Shown: positions 25,791-34,556 of the stretch, in pieces | Layout: each line of letters starts with the position of its first letter | Numbering within the stretch: the first letter of the stretch is position 1 | Assembly: GCA_947498505.1 (NCBI GenBank) | Contig: CANMKG010000002.1 | Span: forward strand, 310,001-374,000 | Origin: an uncultured Maribacter sp. | Lineage (GTDB): Bacteria > Bacteroidota > Bacteroidia > Flavobacteriales > Flavobacteriaceae | Direction: 5' to 3' | Length of the DNA: 64,000 nucleotides | Translations under genes and position numbers: made by a program | The notes under the pieces: generated by a model | What the model was told of the DNA's origin: nothing | The model's database searches: none | What the model saw: only the letters and a program-made list of their open reading frames with translations

Positions 25791-27970
25791 AAAAATTTCC
25801 TTCGTACAAACAATTTGATGCCATGGATTGTGGTCCGGCATCATTAAAAATTGTTGCGAGCTACTATGGAAAAAATTTTTCCATGAAATATCTTAGGGAT
25901 AAATGTTTTATTACTCGTGAAGGAGTTTCACTGTATGATATTAGTAAGGCTGCGGAGGAAATTGGTTTTAGAACACTGCCCTTAAGATTAAAATTCGAGG
26001 ATTTATCAGACAAAATTCCACTTCCGGTAATTGTTCATTGGGACTATAAACATTTTGTAGTCGTATATAAAATAAAAAATAACAAAGTATATGTGTCCGA
26101 TCCCGCTTATGGGCTTGTAAGATATTCAAAAAATGAGTTTTGTAAAGCGTGGGCAAAAAAAGAAAGTAAGGGAGCGATATTGGTTTTGGAACCTACTTCA
26201 AGGTTTTATAATATAGACGATATTGAAACTCCTACAGTATTTACACATTTCTTCAAATATATCATGCCCCATAAAAAATTCCTGATACAGGTTTTTGTTG
26301 GTATGTTGTTGGGAATTGTGTTATCTCTTATTTTTCCGTTAATAACACAATCTGTCATTGATATAGGTATAGAAAATGGCGATGTTAATTTCATTAATAT
26401 CCTTCTTTTTGCTGGTCTCGTACTCACAATTAGCTCTGTTGTATCAAATTTTATTATGGAAAGGGTCATGTTATTTGTATCAGACAGAATAAATATTGCG
26501 ATGGTCTCTGATTTTTTGGGTAAACTTATGAAATTGCCCATTTCTTTTTTCGAACGAAAAATGGTCAGCGATATCCTACTTCGTATACAAGACCATAGAA
26601 GAGTGCAAGATTTTATCATGAAAGCGGCTTTATCTATTATAATAGCTTTATTAAGTTTTATTGTTTATGGTATTATTATGGTGTTCTATAGTTGGAAGCT
26701 GTTTTTGGTATTTACCATAGGTAGTTTACTGTATGTGGGTTGGATTCTATTATTTTTAAAGAGACGTAGAAAACTGGACTACCAATCTTTCGAAGCTATT
26801 ACGGAAAATCAAAATGACTTTTTGGAAATCATTGACAGTATCCACGAAATAAAAGTCAATAATATTTCAGAAACCAAACGTTGGCAGTGGTTAAAAAGTA
26901 GGTTAGGCGTATATAACATAGGTATTAAGATGTTGAATTTGGGGCAGACCCAAAAAATAGGTTCGACCTTGATTAATCAAATCAAAAACTTACTCATAAC
27001 TTTTTTGGCGGCAAAATCTGTAATTGATGGGGATATGACTTTGGGAATGATGTTGTCAGCACAATATATTATAGGCCAGTTAAATGGCCCCATTGGGCAA
27101 TTTATTGGTTTTATACAATCTTATCAGGATGCTAAAATAAGCTTAGAACGTATCAATGAAGTAGTATATGAGGAAGAGAAAGAAAAGGAATATGTAGGAA
27201 TTAGAAATGGTATGCCCAGTTTAAAGACTATTAGATTAAAGGATGTTAGTTTTTGCTATAATCCCAATTTTGGGCATGTACTAAAAAAAATAAATCTTAC
27301 TATACCTGAAGGTAAAATTACAGCTATTGTAGGTGAAAGCGGAAGTGGTAAAACAACTTTAATGAAACTTTTGTTACGACTTTATGAGCCTACTGAAGGG
27401 GAAATAAAAATTGAAAATATCGATTTGTCTTCCATTGATATAAACGAATGGCGAAATCAATGTGGAAGTGTATTACAAGAAGGGCGAATACTAAATGATA
27501 CCATTCTTAAAAACATTGTGCTTGACGATGATAATATAGATCAAGATAGATTCCGTCTAGCAATGGAATCTACAAATCTTAATAATTATGTGAATCAATT
27601 GCCATTAAAACTATACACTATATTGGGGTCTGGCGGGAATGGACTTAGTACAGGGCAAAAGCAGCGAGTTTTAATTGCACGAGCCATTTATAAAAACCCA
27701 AAGTATATTTTCTTTGATGAAGCCACTAATTCTTTGGATGCCAATAATGAAAAAGAAATTACTGAAAATCTCAATAATATATTAAAAAATAAGACAGCTG
27801 TGGTCATAGCCCATAGATTAAGCACCATTGTAAATGCTGATAATATTGTGGTGCTTTGTAAAGGAGAGATTGCAGAACAAGGTACTCATAACGAATTAGT
27901 AAACAAAAGGGGGTTATATTTTAATTTGGTCAAAAACCAGTTAAACCTTATTGAACAAAACAAGCTCTAG
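25787..27970 (+). CDS. C39 peptidase-containing ABC exporter of the RiPP
   Basis: 727 aa. Residues 1-135 are a C39 double-glycine peptidase with catalytic Cys15 (DAMDCGPAS), His89 (DYKHFVVV) and Asp105 (VSDPAYG). Residues about 150-440 hold six membrane segments. The C-terminal ATPase has Walker A GESGSGKTT, Q-loop, signature LSTGQKQR, Walker B IFFDEATNS and the switch His in IAHRLST. All catalytic residues are intact. It cuts the leader after the GG of the precursor and exports the core. Followed after 3 bp by the HlyD gene; with the TolC-like protein at 34553 this makes a complete type I secretion route. Confidence 0.95.
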   Translation: MKKFPSYKQFDAMDCGPASLKIVASYYGKNFSMKYLRDKCFITREGVSLYDISKAAEEIGFRTLPLRLKFEDLSDKIPLPVIVHWDYKHFVVVYKIKNNKVYVSDPAYGLVRYSKNEFCKAWAKKESKGAILVLEPTSRFYNIDDIETPTVFTHFFKYIMPHKKFLIQVFVGMLLGIVLSLIFPLITQSVIDIGIENGDVNFINILLFAGLVLTISSVVSNFIMERVMLFVSDRINIAMVSDFLGKLMKLPISFFERKMVSDILLRIQDHRRVQDFIMKAALSIIIALLSFIVYGIIMVFYSWKLFLVFTIGSLLYVGWILLFLKRRRKLDYQSFEAITENQNDFLEIIDSIHEIKVNNISETKRWQWLKSRLGVYNIGIKMLNLGQTQKIGSTLINQIKNLLITFLAAKSVIDGDMTLGMMLSAQYIIGQLNGPIGQFIGFIQSYQDAKISLERINEVVYEEEKEKEYVGIRNGMPSLKTIRLKDVSFCYNPNFGHVLKKINLTIPEGKITAIVGESGSGKTTLMKLLLRLYEPTEGEIKIENIDLSSIDINEWRNQCGSVLQEGRILNDTILKNIVLDDDNIDQDRFRLAMESTNLNNYVNQLPLKLYTILGSGGNGLSTGQKQRVLIARAIYKNPKYIFFDEATNSLDANNEKEITENLNNILKNKTAVVIAHRLSTIVNADNIVVLCKGEIAEQGTHNELVNKRGLYFNLVKNQLNLIEQNKL

Positions 27971-27973
27971 TAT

Positions 27974-29254
27974 ATGGATTATTTTGATATTCGAGAAGAT
28001 ACACATAAGGAAATCCACTCGTTTAAGGCTAGTTGGTTTTTGAAATGGGGTGTTACAGTGGTGTTTATAATAATTGGAATCATCATATGGCTTTCTGCCA
28101 TTGTGAGATATCCAGATATCATAACTGGCGAAGCAATATTGACTTCGTCTAATCCCCCGGCCACATTGTTAGCCGTAAGCACCGCACAAATTAAACATAT
28201 TCATGTTATAGACAATGCAATAGTTAAAAAAGGGGATTATTTGTTGGAGTATGAGCATGCTGCGGATTTAAGGGATATTAAAAAACTAAAAAAACTTTTG
28301 TCCGGTTTTACTACAGACAGAGATAGTTTATTAGGAATTTATAAGGTCTTAAACGGTCATCGGTTTCAGTTAGGCGAGATACAAAATAGCTATTATGAGT
28401 TTATAAAAGTATTGTATAGCCACTATTATTTTTTTGAACTAAGGCATGATATTTTAAAGATAAATGAGCTAAGAGAACAAAAAAAAATCCAACAAAAATT
28501 ATCAAAACATTATCAGAACATACAACAAATAAAGCGTAAAGAATTTCAATTGGTCGAAAGTAGGGAAAAAACCGACTCGTCTCTTTTACAAGAAAATATA
28601 ATCAATGAGTTTTCGTACAAAACAAGCTTAATTAATACATTGAGTAAGCAAAACAATATTGAAAATGCCAATATTTCCTTTTCAGGTACGCTATTACAAC
28701 TTAATAAAATAAAAGAAAGCATTACCAATTTGAAATTGGATAGAGAAGAAAAAATTTCACAATTATCCATTAGTATTCCGTATGCATATAACAATTTAAA
28801 GAGTACTATTCATTTATGGGAGCAAAAATATACAGTTAAAGCGGCAATAAACGGGAAAGTTGCATTTTTAAGTTATGTAAAGGAAAAGAATACAGTATCT
28901 GCAGGAGATAGATTGTTTACCATACTGCCACCTAAAATAGAGTATGAAGTACAACTAAAATTTCCTTTTGAGGGAGCGGAAAAAGTAAAAACAAAACAAA
29001 ATGTGCGAATAAAATTGAGTGATGTTCCTTACAAAGAATTTGGATACCTGCCATGTACCATAAAAAAAATTGCTCAGGTAGCAAATGAAGATCATTATCT
29101 CGCTGTTGCTATTCCTAAAGATGAGTTAGTGACCACATTTGACAAGCAAATAAGCTATAAAGAAAATATGAAGGGGATTGGAGAGATAGTCACCAACGAC
29201 CGTAGTCTTTTGGGTAGAATGTTAGAAAAAATACTATATGTATTTGAAAATTAA
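27974..29254 (+). CDS. HlyD-family membrane-fusion adaptor
   Basis: 426 aa. A short cytoplasmic N-terminus, one membrane segment (about 26-47), a split biotinyl-lipoyl-like domain (around 60-100 and 290-320), a long alpha-hairpin (about 100-270) and a C-terminal beta-barrel-like part (PPKIEYEVQLKFPFEGAEK). This is the adaptor that links the ABC exporter to the outer-membrane channel. It starts 3 bp after the exporter stop, so one transcript with it. Confidence 0.9.
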   Translation: MDYFDIREDTHKEIHSFKASWFLKWGVTVVFIIIGIIIWLSAIVRYPDIITGEAILTSSNPPATLLAVSTAQIKHIHVIDNAIVKKGDYLLEYEHAADLRDIKKLKKLLSGFTTDRDSLLGIYKVLNGHRFQLGEIQNSYYEFIKVLYSHYYFFELRHDILKINELREQKKIQQKLSKHYQNIQQIKRKEFQLVESREKTDSSLLQENIINEFSYKTSLINTLSKQNNIENANISFSGTLLQLNKIKESITNLKLDREEKISQLSISIPYAYNNLKSTIHLWEQKYTVKAAINGKVAFLSYVKEKNTVSAGDRLFTILPPKIEYEVQLKFPFEGAEKVKTKQNVRIKLSDVPYKEFGYLPCTIKKIAQVANEDHYLAVAIPKDELVTTFDKQISYKENMKGIGEIVTNDRSLLGRMLEKILYVFEN

Positions 29255-29271
29255 ATTTTAAATCCTTAGAC

Positions 29272-29352
29272 ATGAAAATAAAACAAGCACGAGAACCTCC
29301 AAAACTTATTAACTATTTATTACTGTTTAAAAAATGTTTTAATAATATATAA
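29272..29352 (+). CDS. Possible 26-aa basic peptide ORF
   Basis: ATG 17 bp after the hlyD stop; frame starts MKIKQAREPPKL and ends FKKCFNNI. It has one Cys and a basic character but no double-glycine leader, so it does not resemble the precursor. It may be chance, a leader ORF upstream of the precursor gene, or a decayed peptide gene. Confidence 0.2.
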   Translation: MKIKQAREPPKLINYLLLFKKCFNNI

Positions 29353-29372
29353 ATATATAAATATATAAATAT
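29345..29372 (+). repeat. AT-only tandem repeat abutting the precursor start
   Basis: Three perfect 8-bp units ATATATAA (29345-29368) run straight into a partial fourth unit that contributes the AT of the ATG. No G or C for the 28 bases before the start codon; such a low-structure leader favours strong initiation. Slippage could alter spacing and expression. Confidence 0.8.
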
Positions 29373-29685
29373 GCGTACAAATAAATTACAGTTGCCGGAA
29401 CTACAAGTAGAAAGTTTTGCAACGCAGATTTCAGAAAAAGAAATGATTGATTTAAAAGGGGGCACTTCTCAAGCATGTGTTTTAACGGGTGTGGATATAG
29501 CGTTAGCCCTCATTGGTTGGTGGAATTCAAGTTCTCAACAATCAGGGACGAGCGCCACGATTACAACTCAGGCAGGTGATAGCATAAATATATCCACACA
29601 TGGAGGTGATCAGATTGATGAAATTACTATAAGAATTGATAGTACAGGTGTTGAAATCAATGCTTCAAACTTTGGTGGTTATTAG
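29371..29685 (+). CDS. RiPP precursor peptide with double-glycine leader (lanthipeptide-type)
   Basis: 104 aa. The leader (1-31) holds an LxVxSFxT-like motif (LQVESFATQ, 11-19), which recalls pinensin-type leaders of Bacteroidota from memory, and ends MIDLKGG (25-31), the C39 cut site. The 73-aa core has one Cys (Cys36), 19 Ser/Thr, Trp50-Trp51, an SSSQQSGTSAT stretch and a second half rich in Ile/Asp/Thr, ending FGGY. One Cys allows at most one lanthionine ring, so a fully processed product would be mostly dehydro residues or Ser/Thr decorated otherwise. Own terminator follows. The core is long for a lanthipeptide. Confidence 0.85.
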   Translation: MRTNKLQLPELQVESFATQISEKEMIDLKGGTSQACVLTGVDIALALIGWWNSSSQQSGTSATITTQAGDSINISTHGGDQIDEITIRIDSTGVEINASNFGGY

Positions 29686-29703
29686 TTCTTCAGTTTAAAA
29701 CTA

Positions 29704-29741
29704 AATGAGCGAACTTAAAATATTTGTTCGCTCATTTTTTT
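29704..29741 (+). terminator. Terminator after the precursor gene
   Basis: An 11-12-bp perfect stem (AAATGAGCGAAC and its complement) with an A/T loop and seven T residues, 18 bases after the stop. It separates a probably abundant precursor mRNA from the downstream genes. Confidence 0.88.
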
Positions 29742-29912
29742 ACGACCTTATAAATTTAACTTTTGTTTGATACATATTGTCTATTTTATGTATGAACATA
29801 TAGAGTATGTTGGATACCAAAAAGAGGGACAAACTTAAAACGATAATTGGGCGATTTTATTAACACCTTATAGAAGTATTCAAATAAAACCCTAAAAAGA
29901 TAACAATTTCCT

Positions 29913-31943
29913 ATGAAGAAAATATTTTTTCTTTGTATTACAACCTGTATTATATTAGGTTGCCAAAATACATTAAAAAACAATGAGATAAATGCTATAC
30001 GCCAAAACTATACTGAGGAGGAGATACATTATTATTATGATGTTGTCTTTGGTCCAGAGGGTTTAGGGAATTTGTTTGGAGTAAGTGATGTTAAAAGGGT
30101 AAGAGTTGAAAAGTTTCAAAAAGAAATTAAGTATCATATACAAGGTCATGTAGATGATGAAAGATTGGCCTTTACCAAAAGTACTTTTGACACACTTGCA
30201 CAGCTGACATCTTTGAAAACTTTTCATGTACAAGATAAAAAAGAGGCTAATTTTTTGGTGATTTTCACAAGAAAAGACGAATTAACTGTAAATCATGGAA
30301 TTGAAAATACTGTTTTCGATACTATTAATTTTCTAAATCTGATTCGAGGAATGGGTCACAATACTACAGATAAAGATGGAACTATTGAAATGGCATATGC
30401 AATAAGTTTAGTTGATGTTAACCTCTCACAAGAAAAAAATCTTCACGTTATGCTAGAAGAGGTTACGCAAGGTTTTGGGCTTGGTAGTGATTCTTATAAA
30501 TATCCTAATAGTATCTTTTATGAAGGAGAAAACTATGTAGGGCAATTATCAAATCTGGATAAACGAATTATTGGACTACACTATTCTCCCTATATAAAGG
30601 CAGGTCTTAAGAAATCTGAATTTTACGAAGCTTTTAAAGATATTTTAAGAAAACCTACACAAAAAGAAGAATTAAATAATTTTGAAAATTTTATAAAGCA
30701 GTCTAAATTTTCAAATACAGCCATTAAAATGTTCTGTGAAACTGCATTTACAGACTCAAATGAATTTATTGAGGAAAGTCATATCCAAAAATTTGTAAGT
30801 GATCAACTTATGGTCAAATCAAATGATAGTATGCTGATTGGCTCGGTAATAACGTGTTTAAGAAAAAATATCCCTTACCTAAGCTTTAATGAACCAGAAC
30901 CACAATATAAAGGAGCGTTACACTTATCTTTTAACCCATTCTCCAATAAAGATACACTTAGAATATCAGGAAGCAATAGATATTGCGACAAACTAATTGA
31001 TTATCAATTGTCTTATTCCGATGTATTCTACAATCCCAAGCTATCCAAAAAAATAGGTCATAAAATTTTGGTAAGAAACGCGTTGAATGCTCTTGGATTA
31101 AATTTAGGACGAAAATCAAAATATTATGGTGATAGCGATTTACTTTCTTACAGGAAAAATGATAAGATTACTTTGTCACAATATGATCAGGAACTGTTGA
31201 AACTTTTTTTTCACCCATCATTAAAAAGTGGTATGACTAGAAAAAATGTTCTTGGCGTGTTACAAAAATACTATAATCTTCATGCTATACTCCCTTTATA
31301 TAAACCATATGAAAAATTAGAAGCACATATAAAGAGTTTAACTCTATCCAAAAAGGCAAAAGAGTACATAAAAAACTATTTATCTGGTAATGATAAAATA
31401 ATAAAATGGGGTGATGAAATATTGGTAAAAACGGAGGGCAGTCCAAACAGTAAAGATATTAAGCTATTGAAAAATATTATTAAAAACATAAACCGAAGTA
31501 TAGGAGAGGATAAACTATTTATAAGTAATGATAGTACTCCGGATGAGCTCATTGACTATAAAATAAACTATAGTACAAAAAAAGAAACACCACAAATAAA
31601 GAGTATAAAAGTAATAAAGTATAAGGAAACTTATCCCAATACCAATGAAATGAAAAAATTAAAAGCGATTATTTCGGTATATGAAAAAGAACCAATTTTA
31701 AGAAATAAGAATCTAACGGCTAATTTTATAAAATCTATGCTAAGTACTGCTGAGGTAACAGGGGTATATGCTAATATGCCAGATAACTCTATTGAAATAA
31801 CTGATTGGGGCAAAGAAGTTCTACAATTAATTTATCACCCTACGTTACATAATGGAATGGAGAAAAAGAAAATATTGGGTATTTTAGAAAAGCACAACGA
31901 TTTTTCTTCAATTAATACCATGACAAGTACGAATCATGAATAA
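29913..31943 (+). CDS. DUF2927-repeat lipoprotein within the RiPP island
   Basis: 676 aa lipoprotein; lipobox ILGC (Cys17). Residues about 180-245 match DUF2927, a predicted metallopeptidase-like family: LEEVTQGFGLGSD, PNSIFYEG, LSNLDKRIIGLHYSPYIKAGL. Two degenerate repeats of the same unit follow at about 387-455 (FFHPSLKSGMTRKNVLGVL) and 606-665 (IYHPTLHNGMEKKKILGIL). No HExxH is seen, so activity is doubtful. Its place between the precursor and the dehydratase suggests immunity, anchoring or extracytoplasmic trimming of the product; none of these is demonstrated. Confidence 0.75.
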   Translation: MKKIFFLCITTCIILGCQNTLKNNEINAIRQNYTEEEIHYYYDVVFGPEGLGNLFGVSDVKRVRVEKFQKEIKYHIQGHVDDERLAFTKSTFDTLAQLTSLKTFHVQDKKEANFLVIFTRKDELTVNHGIENTVFDTINFLNLIRGMGHNTTDKDGTIEMAYAISLVDVNLSQEKNLHVMLEEVTQGFGLGSDSYKYPNSIFYEGENYVGQLSNLDKRIIGLHYSPYIKAGLKKSEFYEAFKDILRKPTQKEELNNFENFIKQSKFSNTAIKMFCETAFTDSNEFIEESHIQKFVSDQLMVKSNDSMLIGSVITCLRKNIPYLSFNEPEPQYKGALHLSFNPFSNKDTLRISGSNRYCDKLIDYQLSYSDVFYNPKLSKKIGHKILVRNALNALGLNLGRKSKYYGDSDLLSYRKNDKITLSQYDQELLKLFFHPSLKSGMTRKNVLGVLQKYYNLHAILPLYKPYEKLEAHIKSLTLSKKAKEYIKNYLSGNDKIIKWGDEILVKTEGSPNSKDIKLLKNIIKNINRSIGEDKLFISNDSTPDELIDYKINYSTKKETPQIKSIKVIKYKETYPNTNEMKKLKAIISVYEKEPILRNKNLTANFIKSMLSTAEVTGVYANMPDNSIEITDWGKEVLQLIYHPTLHNGMEKKKILGILEKHNDFSSINTMTSTNHE

Positions 31944-31961
31944 ATCTTTTAGTTATGTTAA

Positions 31962-32008
31962 TAAACATTAAAATTATCATAAGTTGATAAAACCGTTTTT
32001 AATGTTTA
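31962..32008. other. Nested inverted repeats before the lanB-like gene
   Basis: A perfect 12-bp inverted repeat (31962-31973 and 31997-32008) encloses a 6-bp hairpin (TTATCA/TGATAA) stacked directly on its left arm. It ends 22 bp before the dehydratase start. No T run follows on the plus strand, so it is not an ordinary terminator; a regulator site or mRNA processing signal is possible. Confidence 0.5.
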
Positions 32009-32030
32009 AATAAGCACAATATATACCAAA

Positions 32031-34556
32031 ATGCGAAAAAATAATTTTCCTTTTCTTTTTGGAAGAGAAGCCGCAGATTCCATTTTAAAATTGGAAAAAC
32101 TAATATCTCATAAAAGTATTGAATATTACGAGCAAGTTATTTCTATTAGGAGTATTGTAAAATTAGTTAAAAAAGATCTTAAAAAATTATTATACTACCA
32201 TATTAAAGAGGAAAATAATAAAGACGTTCAAAACAAACTATTAAACCTTAAAAGAGATATCCATAATGATAGAAATGTTAATGTTAAACATCTAAAAGCA
32301 TATTTTTCAGAAGAGTTAACCTATAAGTTTGAACGGTATTTTCATTTTTTGGGAGAAGAAAAAAAAGTGATATCCAAGGGGAGGATTCTTTTTATGAAAG
32401 AAAGGGAAGAAGTTTCCGAAGCTCTTTTTGAATATTCAAAAAAAGAATATTTATTGAAAGGCCTCTCTTTTTCTTCACCTACATTATTAAATAGATTGCA
32501 ATTCAGAAAACGGTTAAAGTACAGAGACTATAATAAAAAAGCTCATCAAACCGAGTTGGGGTTAACCCAATATGTAAGCCGCTGTCTTACCAAAACCTCT
32601 CCTTTCAGTACTTTTAACGCAATAACTTGTTACAAAAAAGATGCTACGGATTACACTCCATATTCTCCTTTAAGAAAAGGCTCAGTGCAAATTAATGCAA
32701 CCATATTGTATTATGTAAAACAAATACTTAGTAATTGTAAACTAACTCGGAATTGTATTGAAATAAAACTAAACTCAAACCTTGTAAAAAAAGAGGGAAA
32801 CTACCATTATCTCCAGAACAAAAAGAATAATGAATATTTTAAAAAAATAACTGCTACGGAATTTCTTTCCTTTTTAATTACTGATATTTCCAGAACCCGT
32901 GGTGGGTTGAGCGACATTGTGAATAGGGGAATAAAAGTTGTTGATACGGATAAAAAAACGCTAACAATATATTTACTAAGCCTTATTAACGAAGGAATAT
33001 TAGAATGGGATATCCCTGTATATGCATCTGACATATCATGGCCTACCAAATTAATAAGTTATATAAGAGATTTAAAGTCTTCATCAATCACTATAGAGTT
33101 GATAGACATAATTGACAGATTAAATAATCGTAGGAAAAAAATAGCACTATCAAACTCTTTTGAGCGTTTAAGGCTCATTAAAGAAAACTATGAATTGTGG
33201 AATGATTTTTTTTCAAGAAACAATAAGGATTCAAAATCAGTTATTTCTGAAAAGAACCTTTATTATGAAGATTATGCACATACCCCTTCAAATATTCTTC
33301 CAATTGAATTTATTAATAAAATTAAGAGCGAATTAAATGGTTTTTCTAACAGTTTTTCTAAGGAAGAGGCAAGGAAGTTAAATACTTTGGAGGTAACGGA
33401 ATATTTCAAGTTCAAATATATCAAAGAAGACGCAATACCCGTATTGCAATTTTATAAAGATTATTATTCGGAATACAAAAAAGAGCTTTTGCTAATGGAA
33501 GAAAATGGAACGAGAGTATTTACCAGTCCATTTTTCGGTGCATTTTCAAAATCAAATAGCCTGAAAAAAACGGAATTATTAAGGAAGAATATTACCCGAA
33601 TATTACAAGATGGAAATAATACTTTTGCATTTGATAAAGCACACATAAAAGAAAAAAAAATAACTCGCAAAAATTCCGCTCTATCTATTTATTTTCAGAT
33701 TGTTAAAAAAGGGGAACAGCCTTTGATTGTCATCAATGACATCAAAAATAGTATGGCCATGACAGCTTCTCGTTTTTTGCACATGTACCCCAAAGAAGTT
33801 ACAGAAAAACTAAAGACTCTTATTATTGATTTATTCCCTGATGGAATGAATGCTAGTATAACGGATGCTTCTGCTTTTAACGTAAATATTTTTCCGAATT
33901 TGACTCCATATTATATAAAAACTCCTAATAATCAGAATTCTGGTATAGAAAGCAAAGAGATTCTTTTAAACGACTTGTTCTTTAAAGTTGAAAATAATAT
34001 GCTCTGTATTATTAATGAAGAAAAAAAGCTTGTAAATACCTTTAATTTTTCCCTTGAAAATATTCAATATAAATCAGAATTATTTCAGCTTTTAAATAGT
34101 TTATCTCCCGCTATCATTTTTAATCAGAAGGATATAATAAATGAAGCTGTTAACCAAATTTATCTACAACGTCAAAAAGAATCTGATATAATGGTTTTAC
34201 CAAGAATTTACTATGGAACGCATATTGTAATGCAACGAAAAACATGGCTCGTAAACAAGATAGATCTTCCCAAAATTACCAAAGATGAATGGGAATACTT
34301 TATAAATGTCAACGAATTCATAAAAAAGCACAGTATCCCATCTGAAGTTTTTGTTACTATCTCGAAACAATCTTTAAAGCCTAAAGATGACAGCCATAAG
34401 CCTCAATATATCAATTTTAAAAGCCCTGTTTTTGTCAAGTTGTTCATGAAACTAACTTTAAAAATAGATAAGAGACTAAAAATTGTTGAAATGCTACCTA
34501 ACTCTGAACATATTAAAGATTTAGGAGAAGATAAGGTAAGGGAATATACAATATGA
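32031..34556 (+). CDS. LanB-type dehydratase, glutamylation domain only
   Basis: 841 aa. The N-terminal lantibiotic-dehydratase domain is shown by TELGLTQYVSRCLTKTSPFSTF (split here: conserved KTSPFSTF at 188-195) and a long mixed alpha/beta region typical of tRNA-Glu-dependent glutamylation enzymes. Full-length LanB proteins are about 1000 aa with a C-terminal elimination domain; that part is absent here and supplied by the 324-aa protein at 24816. It glutamylates Ser/Thr of the precursor using glutamyl-tRNA. Stop overlaps the TolC-like start by 4 bp. Confidence 0.9.
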   Translation: MRKNNFPFLFGREAADSILKLEKLISHKSIEYYEQVISIRSIVKLVKKDLKKLLYYHIKEENNKDVQNKLLNLKRDIHNDRNVNVKHLKAYFSEELTYKFERYFHFLGEEKKVISKGRILFMKEREEVSEALFEYSKKEYLLKGLSFSSPTLLNRLQFRKRLKYRDYNKKAHQTELGLTQYVSRCLTKTSPFSTFNAITCYKKDATDYTPYSPLRKGSVQINATILYYVKQILSNCKLTRNCIEIKLNSNLVKKEGNYHYLQNKKNNEYFKKITATEFLSFLITDISRTRGGLSDIVNRGIKVVDTDKKTLTIYLLSLINEGILEWDIPVYASDISWPTKLISYIRDLKSSSITIELIDIIDRLNNRRKKIALSNSFERLRLIKENYELWNDFFSRNNKDSKSVISEKNLYYEDYAHTPSNILPIEFINKIKSELNGFSNSFSKEEARKLNTLEVTEYFKFKYIKEDAIPVLQFYKDYYSEYKKELLLMEENGTRVFTSPFFGAFSKSNSLKKTELLRKNITRILQDGNNTFAFDKAHIKEKKITRKNSALSIYFQIVKKGEQPLIVINDIKNSMAMTASRFLHMYPKEVTEKLKTLIIDLFPDGMNASITDASAFNVNIFPNLTPYYIKTPNNQNSGIESKEILLNDLFFKVENNMLCIINEEKKLVNTFNFSLENIQYKSELFQLLNSLSPAIIFNQKDIINEAVNQIYLQRQKESDIMVLPRIYYGTHIVMQRKTWLVNKIDLPKITKDEWEYFINVNEFIKKHSIPSEVFVTISKQSLKPKDDSHKPQYINFKSPVFVKLFMKLTLKIDKRLKIVEMLPNSEHIKDLGEDKVREYTI

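Noticed and set aside
29345-29372. CRISPR-like or mobile repeat before the precursor gene
   Set aside because: Units are 8 bp without spacers; simple tandem repeat. No CRISPR array was seen anywhere in the window.
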